Part shown: positions 1-9,477 of the stretch, one piece after another
Numbering within the stretch: the stretch's first letter is position 1
How the letters are laid out: the number at the start of each line of letters is the position of its first letter
Assembly: GCA_016200915.1 (NCBI GenBank)
Contig: JACQDV010000059.1
Span: 1 to 44,111 of the forward strand
DNA: 44,111 nucleotides
Origin: Sphingobacteriales bacterium
GTDB taxonomy: Bacteria > Bacteroidota > Bacteroidia > Chitinophagales > Chitinophagaceae
Direction: 5' to 3'
The notes under the pieces: generated by a model
Seen by the model: only the letters and a program-made list of their open reading frames with translations
Database searches by the model: none
Told to the model about the DNA's origin: nothing
Program-made: the position numbers and the translations under genes

Positions 1-62
1 CCAACTCCTTTTAGTATGTCGTCTATCAAACAATAAATACCAATAACTTTGTCCTGAAGCAT
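1..62 (-). CDS. Transposase N-terminus, partial (IS982-like)
   Basis: An ATG at 62 (minus strand) opens a frame that reads MLQDKVIGIYCLIDDILKGV and continues past the window edge. The I-x-x-x-x-CLIDD pattern resembles the N-terminus of IS982-type DDE transposases as I remember them; 20 residues are too few for a firm family call. The start codon sits inside one arm of an 11-bp perfect inverted repeat (56-66 and 104-114). If this frame is not a transposase, the alternative is an unrelated gene cut by the window edge, but the terminal-repeat-like sequence next to it favours an IS. Confidence 0.5.
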   Translation of the reverse strand, partial: MLQDKVIGIYCLIDDILKGV

Positions 63-114
63 TTGAGTAGGTTTTTGGTTTCGCAACTCAAAAATATTCT
101 ATTTCAAATGCTTC
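56..114. repeat. Inverted repeat covering the transposase start codon
   Basis: GAAGCATTTGA at 56-66 and TCAAATGCTTC at 104-114 are perfect 11-bp complements with a 37-bp loop. In a minus-strand transcript entering from outside the IS, the arms would pair and bury the AUG of the transposase (codon at 62-60). A transcript starting inside the element, between the arms, would leave it free. Such protection from read-through is known for several bacterial IS; here it is inferred. Confidence 0.55.
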
Positions 115-136
115 TTCTTTTTAGGAAACTTGGGTT

Positions 137-680
137 AATTAAAAAAAGTGACACTCATCTTTAAAAAGAAAATTAAACGTTTAAACGGAAGAAGTTTATT
201 AAAGCTAATTGATGCTGATGATAATTTATTGGAGAAGTAGTTCTGTTGGTTATCTCGTTACAAGAGACGGAGCACCCTGGCATATATCCCGTCCGGTCCA
301 CAAAAATTAAAATATCTCTGGTAAGTAAAGCTTCAACTTTCTGTGTATTTAATCTTATTGCAAAATATTTATCCCGTTGATTAATCAGGCTTTTCTAAAA
401 GTCAGGTAATTCATAACAATCACCTTGTTAAACAGACCGTTTCTTTTAAAATTCATAAAAGCTTATCTGATCATTTCAATCAAAAGTTTACATACATGGG
501 GTTTAATCAGCACAAAGACCATACTATTTTGATCATATTCAATACTATTTTATCCATAGTTATAATTCTATCCAAACGAATGTTCGGGTCTAAAAAAAAG
601 AAGTGTTATTTTAACATTTTGTTATTTTTTTTCTTGAAATTGCTCTCACCTTCAAACAAAACTTTAAAACTGCTTGTATT
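137..680. other. Gene-free region upstream of susC
   Basis: No convincing gene is present in this stretch of about 540 bp. A short open frame at 139-240 has no clear start and could be the 3' remnant of a gene cut by the left IS, but chance is as likely. The only structured signal is a pair of overlapping palindromes at 173-187. I found no clear TAnnTTTG promoter for susC, though the leader from about 480 to 680 is very A+T-rich and probably holds the control region. Confidence 0.5.
173..187. promoter_or_regulatory. Overlapping palindromes, LacI-like operator candidate
   Basis: TTAAACGTTTAA (173-184) and CGTTTAAACG (178-187) are both perfect palindromes and overlap. A central CG flanked by A/T arms is typical of LacI-family operators. 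The site lies about 500 bp upstream of susC and may instead belong to a gene destroyed by the left IS. No LacI-type regulator is encoded in the window. Confidence 0.25.
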
Positions 681-3600
681 ATGGACAAAAAACTACTGGG
701 TCTTGCCCGTCCTGTGGCAAGGTTTTTTTCACTTTTTATTTTGTCGCTTCTCTTTGTTTTTGCTGCTAATGCACAAAAGCAGGTAAGTGGCGTTGTACAG
801 ACCGCAACCGGGCCCATTGCCGGAGCCTCGGTTACAGTAAAAGGTACAAAGGTTGCCACAGCAACCGATGCTGCCGGGAAATTCAGCATCAATGTACCTG
901 CTAACAAAAACACGATTGTAATTTCCTACGTAGGATTTGATTCAAAAGAAGTTAATGTATCATCACTGAGCACAGTGGATGTTACGTTAGTTGCTTCTAC
1001 TTCTACTTTAAACGAAGTAGTTGTTACTGGTTACACTGCACAACGGAAAAGGGATATCACCGGTTCCGTATCTGTAGTAAATGTAAACGACATGAAGCAA
1101 ACACCGGTAGGTACTGGTGAAGAGGCCTTACAGGGCCGTGCTTCAGGTGTAACAATTATAAGCTCTGCTCAGCCAGGTGGAGCCAGTGATATCCGTATCA
1201 GGGGTATTACTTCTTTCTATGGTAATAACGCACCGTTAATTATTATTGATGGTGTAAGGGGTAATATTCATGACATTAATGCTAATGACATTGAATCTAT
1301 GCAGGTGTTAAAGGATGCTTCTGCAGCTATTTATGGTGTTGCAGGTGCTAATGGTGTAATTATCATTACTACCAAAAGAGGTAAATCAGGAAGAGCAAAA
1401 GTTAGTTATGACATGTACTATGGAACAGTAACTCAGGGAAAGGGGTATGATATGGCAAACACCCAGCAAGAAGCTAATGCTATTTGGGCACAACAAAAGA
1501 ATTCAGGTATAGCAATTCCTAAGCATCCACAATTTGGTACTGGCGCCAACCCGGTGATTCCTGATTTCATTACTCCTGCCGGTGTAGTAGGTAATGGTCC
1601 TGATCCATCTACTTACGATATCAATAGCAACCAGATTACCAGAGCAAATAAGCTTGGAACAAATTGGTATAAAGAAATTACCAGGAGTGCTCCTGTTCAA
1701 AGTCACAACTTATCAGTAAGTTCTGGTTCCGATAAAAGTTCTTATTTCTTCTCTTTTGGTTATCTTAACCAGCAAGGTATTTTGAAATATCAATATCTTA
1801 AGAGATATTCAGTAAGAGCCAATACTCAATTCACCATTAAGGATAAAATCCGTGTTGGTGAAAACATTTATGCCTTCTACAAAGACAATCCACGTTTTGG
1901 TAACCAAAGTGAAGGAAGCCCTTTCACAACATCCTATCGTGAAAGTGCAATCATACCTGTTTATGATATAGTGGGAAATTTTGCCGGTACTAAATCACTT
2001 GGCTTAGGAAATGCCCGCAACCCTTTTGCTGATATTTACCGCACAAAAGATAATCGTGGCTACAACTGGGATATTTCTGGAAATGTTTATGCAGAAGTTG
2101 ACTTCCTTAAACATTTTACCGCCAGAACCAGCTTTGGTGGAATAATGGATAATAATTACTATTATTATTTCAACTATGTTGGTTACGAAAATGCGGAAGG
2201 TAATACCGGTAGTAACTCTTTTGGTGAAGGTGCCGGCTACAATACGAGCTGGACTTATACGAATACGTTGACTTATTCTAATAGCTTTGGACAGCATAAT
2301 GTAAAAGTTCTTGCAGGTACAGAGGCTGTTAAATATTATGGTCGCTATTCGAGTGGTACCAGAAGTAACTACTTCTCTGAAAATCCAAATTTCTGGACAC
2401 TTAACGCAGGTACCGGAAGCCAGGCAAATGCAGGTGGAGCCTACCAGAACAACTTGTTCGCCTATATTGGCAAACTTGAATATGCTTATGCCGGCAAATA
2501 TCTTTTAAATGCCAGTATAAGAAGAGATGGATTCTCTGGTTTTACGCCTGCGCAACGCTATGGTTACTTCCCTGGTGTATCTGCTGCATGGCGCATATCT
2601 GAAGAGAAGTTTTTTAAAGGCATACCTTTTGTCAATGAATTGAAATTACGTTACAGCTGGGCTAAATTAGGTTCTACCGGTGCCGTTACATCTGATAACC
2701 CATACGATCTGTATGCTTCAAGATTAGGTAAATCAGCCTATGATATTGCTGGTACAAACACCGGACCTGTTGCAGGTTTTTACAGAAGTCACATTGGTAA
2801 CCCTTCTACAACATGGGAGGGTGATATTATCAGCAATATTGGGTTTGATGCCAGTTTATTACATAATAAATTAGATATTACATTAGACTGGTACAAAAAG
2901 AAAGTGAGTGGGCTGTTATTTCCTGCCGGTGGCACTGCAACTGACGTAATTTTCAGTGGTGACGGTTCCCAACCCTATGTGAATTCAGGTGATATGCAGA
3001 ATACTGGTATTGACTTTAATGGTACCTATCATGCAACAATTGGAAAAGATTTCAAACTGGATATTACTGGTGTTTTAACAACGTATAAAAACAAAATAGT
3101 ATCGCTTCCGGGTGTTTCTTACCGTGATGGTGCTCAGGTTAGAAATAACCGTTTACAGCGCTTTGTAGAAGGGCATGCTTTTGGCGAATTTTTTGGTTAT
3201 AAAGTGATTGGAATTTTCCAGGACGCACAGGATATTGCAAAATCCCCTACACAAAACGATGCAACGCCTGGTGTATTTAAGTACGCTGATGTTAACGGAG
3301 ATGGTAAAATTGATGAAAAAGACAGAACATTTCTTGGTAACCCAAATCCAAAATTTACATACGGCTTAAATATTGCCGCAAGTTACAAAGGATTTGATTT
3401 CTCCATGTTCCTGTTTGGAATGGCTGGTAATGATATATTCAACAATACACTTTATTTTACTGATTTTCCTGATTTCTTCAAGGGTGGAATAAGAAGAGAA
3501 GTGGCAGTAAACTCGTGGTCACCCACCAATAAAAACACCACAATTCCTATTCTTCGTGCAACGGGTGGTTTTAGTACTGACCAGAGCGGTTATGCTAACA

Positions 3601-3881
3601 GCTATTTCATCAGCAAAGGTTCATACCTACGCAACAGGCAAATGCAAATTGGCTATACTTTGCCTGCAAAAGTGATTTCAAAAGTTGGTATTGAAAGTTT
3701 GAGAGTTTATGTACAGGCTACTAACCTGTTTACAATTACAAAATACAAGGGTTTGGATCCGGAATTAGCATCTCAACCTGATTCCAATGGTAACATTACA
3801 GTTACTAATCAATATGGAATTGATCAGGGCAGTTATCCGCACACAGCAGGATTCCTGGTTGGAGTTAGCGTTAAATTTTAA
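681..3881 (+). CDS. SusC/RagA-family TonB-dependent outer-membrane transporter
   Basis: This is a full-length SusC-type transporter of 1066 aa that, with its SusD partner, imports oligomers across the outer membrane using TonB energy. The signal peptide covers residues 1 to about 31 and ends at AANAQ. A carboxypeptidase-regulatory-like beta-sandwich follows (about 34-110). The plug begins at LNEVVVTGY (about 110), with the family motifs LQGRASGV, IRIRGI and LIIIDG and the plug end GANGVIIITTKRG (about 222-235). The rest is beta-barrel, ending in VGVSVKF with the usual terminal aromatic residue. The ATG at 681 gives a complete signal peptide. There is no N-terminal FecR-type signalling extension, so an ECF-sigma/anti-sigma circuit is not indicated. 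The substrate cannot be read from the sequence; the neighbouring operon suggests a decorated plant or algal glycan or glycoside. Confidence 0.96.
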   Translation: MDKKLLGLARPVARFFSLFILSLLFVFAANAQKQVSGVVQTATGPIAGASVTVKGTKVATATDAAGKFSINVPANKNTIVISYVGFDSKEVNVSSLSTVDVTLVASTSTLNEVVVTGYTAQRKRDITGSVSVVNVNDMKQTPVGTGEEALQGRASGVTIISSAQPGGASDIRIRGITSFYGNNAPLIIIDGVRGNIHDINANDIESMQVLKDASAAIYGVAGANGVIIITTKRGKSGRAKVSYDMYYGTVTQGKGYDMANTQQEANAIWAQQKNSGIAIPKHPQFGTGANPVIPDFITPAGVVGNGPDPSTYDINSNQITRANKLGTNWYKEITRSAPVQSHNLSVSSGSDKSSYFFSFGYLNQQGILKYQYLKRYSVRANTQFTIKDKIRVGENIYAFYKDNPRFGNQSEGSPFTTSYRESAIIPVYDIVGNFAGTKSLGLGNARNPFADIYRTKDNRGYNWDISGNVYAEVDFLKHFTARTSFGGIMDNNYYYYFNYVGYENAEGNTGSNSFGEGAGYNTSWTYTNTLTYSNSFGQHNVKVLAGTEAVKYYGRYSSGTRSNYFSENPNFWTLNAGTGSQANAGGAYQNNLFAYIGKLEYAYAGKYLLNASIRRDGFSGFTPAQRYGYFPGVSAAWRISEEKFFKGIPFVNELKLRYSWAKLGSTGAVTSDNPYDLYASRLGKSAYDIAGTNTGPVAGFYRSHIGNPSTTWEGDIISNIGFDASLLHNKLDITLDWYKKKVSGLLFPAGGTATDVIFSGDGSQPYVNSGDMQNTGIDFNGTYHATIGKDFKLDITGVLTTYKNKIVSLPGVSYRDGAQVRNNRLQRFVEGHAFGEFFGYKVIGIFQDAQDIAKSPTQNDATPGVFKYADVNGDGKIDEKDRTFLGNPNPKFTYGLNIAASYKGFDFSMFLFGMAGNDIFNNTLYFTDFPDFFKGGIRREVAVNSWSPTNKNTTIPILRATGGFSTDQSGYANSYFISKGSYLRNRQMQIGYTLPAKVISKVGIESLRVYVQATNLFTITKYKGLDPELASQPDSNGNITVTNQYGIDQGSYPHTAGFLVGVSVKF

Positions 3882-3906
3882 TACTAATTAAAAATTATTT
3901 AGCAAT

Positions 3907-5685
3907 ATGAAAAAGTTTAAAAATAAAATATTAATAATGGTAGTGGCCGGTTCCGGAATCCTGGTAGGCACTGCTTGTAAAAAATTCCTGGATAAACAAC
4001 CCATCGGAACGTTGAACCCTTCAACAATGGCAACTGAAAAGGGTGTTCAGGGTTTATTAATAGGAGCTTATTCATTAGTTGACGGTGAAGGAGCAGCCGG
4101 AGATGGTTTTGCTTCTGGTGCGTCTAACTGGATCTTAGGTGGTGTTACCAGCGATGATGCTTATAAAGGATCAGATCCATCAGACGTAGCTGATGCTGCT
4201 CCAATGGAACAGTGGACAACTCTTACACCTGCAAATGGCGCTATTCCCCAAAAATGGATTGTTTGTTATGCCGGTGCACAGCGTTGCAATGATGTTTTAA
4301 AAACATTAAAAATTGCCACAGGAATTTCTACCACAAAAACTACACAAATTGAAGCTCAGGCAAGATTTTTGAGAGCTTTCTATCATTTCGAATTAAAGAA
4401 GATTTATAACAAAATCATCTACGCTGATGAAACAGTAAATCCGGGTAATCTTGACGTAAATAATTCAACAGATGTTTGGCCAAAAATTGAATCTGATGTA
4501 CAGTTTGCCGCTGATAATCTTCCTGAATCATGGGGAAGCGAAGTAGGAAGAGCAAACAAATGGGCGGCAAAGTCACTTCTGGCAAAAGTCTATATGTATG
4601 AACATAAGTTAAGCGCTGCGTATCCCATTTTACAGGACATAATTGCCAACGGTAAAAATGCAGGCGGAGCAAAGTATGCCTTGAATGCTCGCTTTTATTC
4701 AAATTTCAATCCAGCGCAAAAAAACAGTGCAGAATCTGTTTTTGCAGCACAAACATCTGTTAAAGACAATTCATCTGTTGACTGGGGTGGAGATCCAAAT
4801 GGTAACTATGGTGACATTCTGAATTTCCCGTACACAGGTGGACCAGGTGGTTGTTGCGGTTTTTATAACCCTTCACAGGATTTGGCCAATGCATATAAAA
4901 CAGACGCAAACGGATTGCCATTATTAGACACCTATTTCAATGGGTTGAATGTTGGCGCAGAAAGTGGCACTGCATACGCTGGTAACCTTGACCCAAGAAT
5001 TGACTGGACTATGGGTCGTCCCGGTATCCCTTATTTGGATTGGGGCATTCATCCTGGTATTACCTGGATCAGAAACCCAACGAACGATGGAAACAAAAGT
5101 CCGCTGAAAAATGTATATGCCGCTTCCCAAAAAGATGCATATACTGATGTGGGTAGCGCTTACTGGGGACCTACTGAACTAGTAGCAAATAATGTCAACA
5201 TCATCCGTTTTTCAGATGTTATTTTATGGGCTGCTGAATGTGCTGCCGATGCAGGTGATCTTGCAAAAGCAAAAGATTACGTGAACCAGGTACGTAGCAG
5301 AATGAAAGATCATCCGGAAGCATGGGTAAAAACAGGTAACTATGATGCTCCAAGCGCCATGTACACCACAGGTTCCAATGCTGCTACTTATAACATTGGT
5401 CTTTATGCCTCTTTCCCTGATAAAGATTATGCTGTAAAAGCAATCCGTATGGAAAGAAGATTAGAACTGGCAATGGAAGGACAACGGTTTTTTGACCTGG
5501 TAAGGTGGGGAATAGCCGCCACAACCATCAATGCATATATTGCCCGTGAAAAATCTTTCAGACCATTAAAGGCAGCAGCAAACTTTACTGCTAATAAAAA
5601 CGAATATATGCCTATACCACAGGGCGAAATTGATAACATGAACTCTGATGGAAAAGTTCGTTTAACTCAAAACACGGGTTACTAA
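3907..5685 (+). CDS. SusD/RagB-family nutrient-binding lipoprotein
   Basis: This 592-aa lipoprotein is the surface lid and glycan-binding partner of the SusC transporter 25 bp upstream, and is surely co-transcribed with it. The signal peptide ends in the lipobox VGTAC with the lipidated cysteine at residue 24, followed by KKFLDKQPIGTL, the usual SusD start. The tetratricopeptide-like N-terminal half contains LRAFYHFELKKIYN, a hallmark of the family. The C-terminal half has the typical IRMERRLELAMEGQRFFDLVRWG segment and ends in YMPIPQGEIDNM. Length and order are normal. A strong terminator lies 26 bp after the stop. Confidence 0.96.
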   Translation: MKKFKNKILIMVVAGSGILVGTACKKFLDKQPIGTLNPSTMATEKGVQGLLIGAYSLVDGEGAAGDGFASGASNWILGGVTSDDAYKGSDPSDVADAAPMEQWTTLTPANGAIPQKWIVCYAGAQRCNDVLKTLKIATGISTTKTTQIEAQARFLRAFYHFELKKIYNKIIYADETVNPGNLDVNNSTDVWPKIESDVQFAADNLPESWGSEVGRANKWAAKSLLAKVYMYEHKLSAAYPILQDIIANGKNAGGAKYALNARFYSNFNPAQKNSAESVFAAQTSVKDNSSVDWGGDPNGNYGDILNFPYTGGPGGCCGFYNPSQDLANAYKTDANGLPLLDTYFNGLNVGAESGTAYAGNLDPRIDWTMGRPGIPYLDWGIHPGITWIRNPTNDGNKSPLKNVYAASQKDAYTDVGSAYWGPTELVANNVNIIRFSDVILWAAECAADAGDLAKAKDYVNQVRSRMKDHPEAWVKTGNYDAPSAMYTTGSNAATYNIGLYASFPDKDYAVKAIRMERRLELAMEGQRFFDLVRWGIAATTINAYIAREKSFRPLKAAANFTANKNEYMPIPQGEIDNMNSDGKVRLTQNTGY

Positions 5686-5711
5686 GCATTAGAAATTTGT
5701 TATTATAGTTT

Positions 5712-5747
5712 TATAAAAGGCAAAGTATATTTACTTTGCCTTTTATA
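5712..5747 (+). terminator. Intrinsic terminator after susD
   Basis: A 16-bp stem (5712-5727 with 5732-5747) closes on a TATT loop. Its core is AAAAGGCAAAGTA paired with TACTTTGCCTTTT. The right arm is T-rich and followed by ATTT. It should end or attenuate the susCD transcript before the FG-GAP genes, which begin 30 bp later. Confidence 0.8.
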
Positions 5748-5776
5748 TTTATTACTGAATTACTCAAGTTTTATAA

Positions 5777-8700
5777 ATGAAAGTTCTAACACTCCTGCTA
5801 TCTGTTTTTTGTTTTGTTTCCTGTAAAAATAGCCATACCACTTTTCGTCTTATATCATCGGATCAATCAGGTATTGACTTTGCCAATACCATTATTGAAA
5901 ATGATTCTGTAAACCCCATTGATCTCACCAATATTTATAATGGAGGTGGTGTAGGCATAGCAGATTTTAATAACGACGGGTTAATGGATATTTATTTTGC
6001 CGGTAACCAGGTAGCCAATAAGCTATACCTCAATAAGGGTAATCTCAAGTTTGAAGATGTTACCTCAACTGCCAATGTTGATGGCGAACATAAATGGTGC
6101 CGGGGTGTTTCAGTTGTCGATATTAATAATGATGGTTTACAGGACCTGTATATTTCCGCTACTATTTTAAATAACCCGCAATTAAGAGAAAACATTTTAT
6201 ATATAAACCAGGGAAATGACAAACAGGGAATTCCTCATTTTAAAAACATGGCGGCTGAATATGGATTGAATGATACTACTCATACAACAATGGCCGATTT
6301 CTTTGATTATGATAATGACGGAGACCTTGATGTTTACCTTGTTGTTAATCAAATTTCGAGCGGCAATAATCCTTCTCAATTCCGTAAAATAATAACTGAT
6401 GGAACTTATCCAAGCACCGGTAGGTTATACCGAAATGACTGGAACGATTCTTTGCATCACCCTTACTTCACTGATGTAACAAAGCAGGCAGGTGTAACCA
6501 TTGAAGGTTACGGCCACGCCGCTACTATTGCCGATTTCAACATGGATGGCTGGAAAGATATTTATGTAAGCAACGATTTTATTTCAAGCGATCTTCTTTA
6601 CATCAACAACCACGACGGCACATTTACCAACAAAGCCACTTCCTATTTCAGGCATACCTCAGCCAATGGCATGGGTCAGGATGTTATTGATATCAATAAC
6701 GACGGGCTGTCTGATGTAATTGAACTGGATATGAATCCCGAAGACAATTACAGAAAAAAAACGATGATGAGTTCAGGAATGTATCTCACTTATCAAAACA
6801 GCGACCGCTTCGGTTATCAATATCAATATGTAAGAAATACGCTGCAATTAAACCAGGGATCTTCTGTAGGTGCAGATGATTCAGTTAGTAACCCTGTATT
6901 TAGTGACGTTAGTTTTTATTCTGGCGTTGCTGAAACTGACTGGAGCTGGACTCCGCTTGTAGCAGACTTTGACAATGATAGTTACAGAGATATTATTATT
7001 ACCAATGGATTCCCCAGGGATATTACCGATCACGATTTTATAGAATTCAGAAAACAATCTTCTACCATTGCCAGCAAGGAATTTGTATTAGAGCAAATTC
7101 CCATAGTGAAACTTCACAATTATGCTTTTAAGAATAATGGAGATATGAAGTTTGAAAATGTTACCGACAGTTGGGGACTTTCTACACCTTCCTTTTCAAA
7201 TGGCGCTGCTTATGCTGATCTTGACAATGATGGTGACCTGGATATAGTTATCAATAATATAAATGATAAAGCCTTTGTTTATGAAAATACCATCAATTCA
7301 GCTAATAAAATTTCAAGCAATTATTTAAAGATAAAGTTCAACGGCGATAAAAATAATATAAATGGCATAGGTGCATGGGCCGAATTATATTACAACAATG
7401 GAGAAAAGCAGGCTTATGAAAACACTCCTTATCGTGGATACCTTTCAAGCATATACCCTTTGGCATATTTTGGTTTAGGTAAAGTGTTAGAAGTTGATTC
7501 AGTTATTATTCGTTGGCCGGGAAATAAAAAACAGGTATTACATAAAGTCAAAGCAAACCAGGTTCTGTCTGTCGATTTTAAAAATGCATTGCTTCAAGAT
7601 TCCTGGAATAGTGATCCTTTGCTAAAAAACAATTTGTTTACTGACGTTACCAATGACTACGGAATAAATTATGTACACAAAGAAAGAGATTATATAGATT
7701 TTGACAGGGAGAGACTTATACCCCATAAACTTTCACAATACGGGCCGGGCTTAGCAGCCGGTGATATGAATGGAGATGGCTTAGATGACATTTGCATAGG
7801 AGGCTCTACAAATTCAGCAGCAAAAATTTTGCTTCAGCAAAAAGATGGAAAATTCAGCACTACCAACCTGATGCAGATAGATACCAATGGTTTTAATACA
7901 GAAGATATGGGACTCCTGTTATTTGATGCTGATAATGACGGTGATCTTGATCTTTACGCAGCAAGCGGAAGCGATGAGTATTTAGCCAACACCAATAAAT
8001 ACCAGGACCGGTTATTCGTTAATAACGGCAATGGAAAGTTTTTACCAGATACTTTAGCCTTACCCGTTAATTATACAAGTAAGAGCTGCGTAAAAGCCTG
8101 TGATTTTGATAATGACGGCGATCTTGATTTATTTATTGGTGGCAGATGTTTACCCGGAAAATACCCCTCAGCAGTCAGCTCATTTATTTACCGGAATGAT
8201 TCAAAGGATGGAAAAATAAAATTCACAGATATAACTGCTACTGCGGCAAAAGATTTACAAAACATCGGCATGGTATGCGATGCTATATGGACTGACTTTG
8301 ACAATGATGGAGCAACTGATTTGATAGTAGTGGGTGAATGGATGCCTGTTACTTTTTTCAAAAATGTTAATGGGAAATTTGAAAACATATCTGCACAAAC
8401 TGGCATAAACAATCAAACAGGTTGGTGGAATAGTATTGCTGGTGGTGATTTTGATAATGATGGGGATATTGATTACATCGTTGGTAATCTCGGTGAGAAT
8501 TCTTTCTTCAGAACAAGTGAGCAATATCCTGTAAAATTATATGCCAAGGATTTTGATAACAACAATAGCCTGGATGTTATAATGACTGTCTTCCTCAAAG
8601 ACAAAAATCAAAACGGTGTATTAAAAGAGTTTACTGCTATGAACCGAAATGACATTATTGGTCAGCTTCCGGTTTTAAGAAAGAAATTTTTACAGTATAA

Positions 8701-9352
8701 AGCTTTTGCCGATGCTGATATCAATCAAATTTTTACCGAAGCCGAAAGAAAAGGAGCCACAGTGTTACAGGCAAACAATTTCAAGAGTTGTTATCTGCAA
8801 AATGATGGCCATGGTAAATTTTCCTTACATGCATTACCGGCATTAGCCCAAATAGCCCCATTGAATGGATTTGTAGTGGATGATTTTAATGGAGATGGGA
8901 ACCTGGATGTAGCTGCTTGTGGTAACGATTATGGAAATGAAGTTACTAATGGAAGATATGATGCTTTAGACGGACTTATATTATTAGGTGATGGTACAGG
9001 AAATTTCAAGACTCAAAAAATTGCTGAATCAGGATTTTTTGTACCATTTGATGCTAAAGCTTTGGTAAAACTAAAAGGAGCAAACAACAATTATCTGCTG
9101 GCTGCTTCCCAAAACAGAGGTCCGCTGAAATTATTCAGCAGCCGAAGTAACGGCAAGAAGTTAATTCCATTGAAGCAAACGGATAAATCCATCATCTTAT
9201 CCCTAACAAATGGAAAGAAGAGGAAAGAGGAAATTTACTTTGGTAATTCATTTTTGTCGCAATCTAGTTTGTTCTTAACTGCTGATAAAAATATTCTTTC
9301 AGTAGAAGTAAAAGATCGTAATGGAAAAATCCGTCTAATCAATTTGCAATAA
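5777..9352 (+). CDS. FG-GAP/VCBS repeat lipoprotein with ASPIC-UnbV domain
   Basis: This is a large secreted protein of 1191 aa (CRTAC1/ASPIC-UnbV type). The signal peptide ends in FVSC, with the lipidated cysteine at residue 16. There are at least ten calcium-binding FG-GAP repeats of the form DxNxDGxxD (for example DFNNDGLMDIYF, DINNDGLQDLYI, DFDNDGDIDYIV), arranged as two beta-propeller blocks. Between them, at about 515-600, lies an ASPIC/UnbV module with YFGLGKVLEVDSVIIRWPG. Such proteins often sit beside SusCD pairs in Bacteroidota and are thought to be surface binding or scaffold proteins; no catalytic residues are evident. It follows the susD terminator and is followed by a second FG-GAP protein, so the two may share a transcript. 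Confidence 0.9.
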   Translation: MKVLTLLLSVFCFVSCKNSHTTFRLISSDQSGIDFANTIIENDSVNPIDLTNIYNGGGVGIADFNNDGLMDIYFAGNQVANKLYLNKGNLKFEDVTSTANVDGEHKWCRGVSVVDINNDGLQDLYISATILNNPQLRENILYINQGNDKQGIPHFKNMAAEYGLNDTTHTTMADFFDYDNDGDLDVYLVVNQISSGNNPSQFRKIITDGTYPSTGRLYRNDWNDSLHHPYFTDVTKQAGVTIEGYGHAATIADFNMDGWKDIYVSNDFISSDLLYINNHDGTFTNKATSYFRHTSANGMGQDVIDINNDGLSDVIELDMNPEDNYRKKTMMSSGMYLTYQNSDRFGYQYQYVRNTLQLNQGSSVGADDSVSNPVFSDVSFYSGVAETDWSWTPLVADFDNDSYRDIIITNGFPRDITDHDFIEFRKQSSTIASKEFVLEQIPIVKLHNYAFKNNGDMKFENVTDSWGLSTPSFSNGAAYADLDNDGDLDIVINNINDKAFVYENTINSANKISSNYLKIKFNGDKNNINGIGAWAELYYNNGEKQAYENTPYRGYLSSIYPLAYFGLGKVLEVDSVIIRWPGNKKQVLHKVKANQVLSVDFKNALLQDSWNSDPLLKNNLFTDVTNDYGINYVHKERDYIDFDRERLIPHKLSQYGPGLAAGDMNGDGLDDICIGGSTNSAAKILLQQKDGKFSTTNLMQIDTNGFNTEDMGLLLFDADNDGDLDLYAASGSDEYLANTNKYQDRLFVNNGNGKFLPDTLALPVNYTSKSCVKACDFDNDGDLDLFIGGRCLPGKYPSAVSSFIYRNDSKDGKIKFTDITATAAKDLQNIGMVCDAIWTDFDNDGATDLIVVGEWMPVTFFKNVNGKFENISAQTGINNQTGWWNSIAGGDFDNDGDIDYIVGNLGENSFFRTSEQYPVKLYAKDFDNNNSLDVIMTVFLKDKNQNGVLKEFTAMNRNDIIGQLPVLRKKFLQYKAFADADINQIFTEAERKGATVLQANNFKSCYLQNDGHGKFSLHALPALAQIAPLNGFVVDDFNGDGNLDVAACGNDYGNEVTNGRYDALDGLILLGDGTGNFKTQKIAESGFFVPFDAKALVKLKGANNNYLLAASQNRGPLKLFSSRSNGKKLIPLKQTDKSIILSLTNGKKRKEEIYFGNSFLSQSSLFLTADKNILSVEVKDRNGKIRLINLQ

Positions 9353-9381
9353 ATATTTTTCTTCACTTTAATTCTACAATT

Positions 9382-9477
9382 ATCAAAACGGTAATTAAAT
9401 TTTTTGTTTTTTCGGGACTGTTATTACCTATTTTAAGTGGTTGTGAAAACATCAAAACTAACAGCACACACCAAGAT
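9382..9477 (+). other. In-frame lipoprotein signal peptide lacking a standard start codon
   Basis: Codons from 9382 (ATC) run without a stop into the FG-GAP/heme protein and encode a positively charged start, a hydrophobic core and the lipobox LSGC. The open frame begins after a stop at 9319-9321 and contains no ATG, GTG or TTG before 9478. Either a rare start (ATC at 9382 or ATT at 9394) is used, or a start was lost by mutation or base-calling error. Confidence 0.65.

Larger units (their letters stand above)
1..136 (-). mobile_element. Left-end insertion sequence fragment (IS982-like)
   Basis: This is the 5' part of an insertion sequence reading leftwards out of the window. It contains a transposase start (positions 62 to 1) and about 74 bp of leader. 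The outer end is probably near 135, where the minus strand reads ACCCAAGTTTCCTAA, which looks like a terminal inverted repeat. The other end lies outside the window, so the repeat pair and the target duplication cannot be checked. Family assignment rests on the short N-terminus only. Confidence 0.5.

Noticed and set aside
139-240. Open frame of about 33 codons after the left IS, possibly a gene remnant
   Set aside because: No clear start, no recognisable motif, and the length is within chance for A+T-rich DNA.
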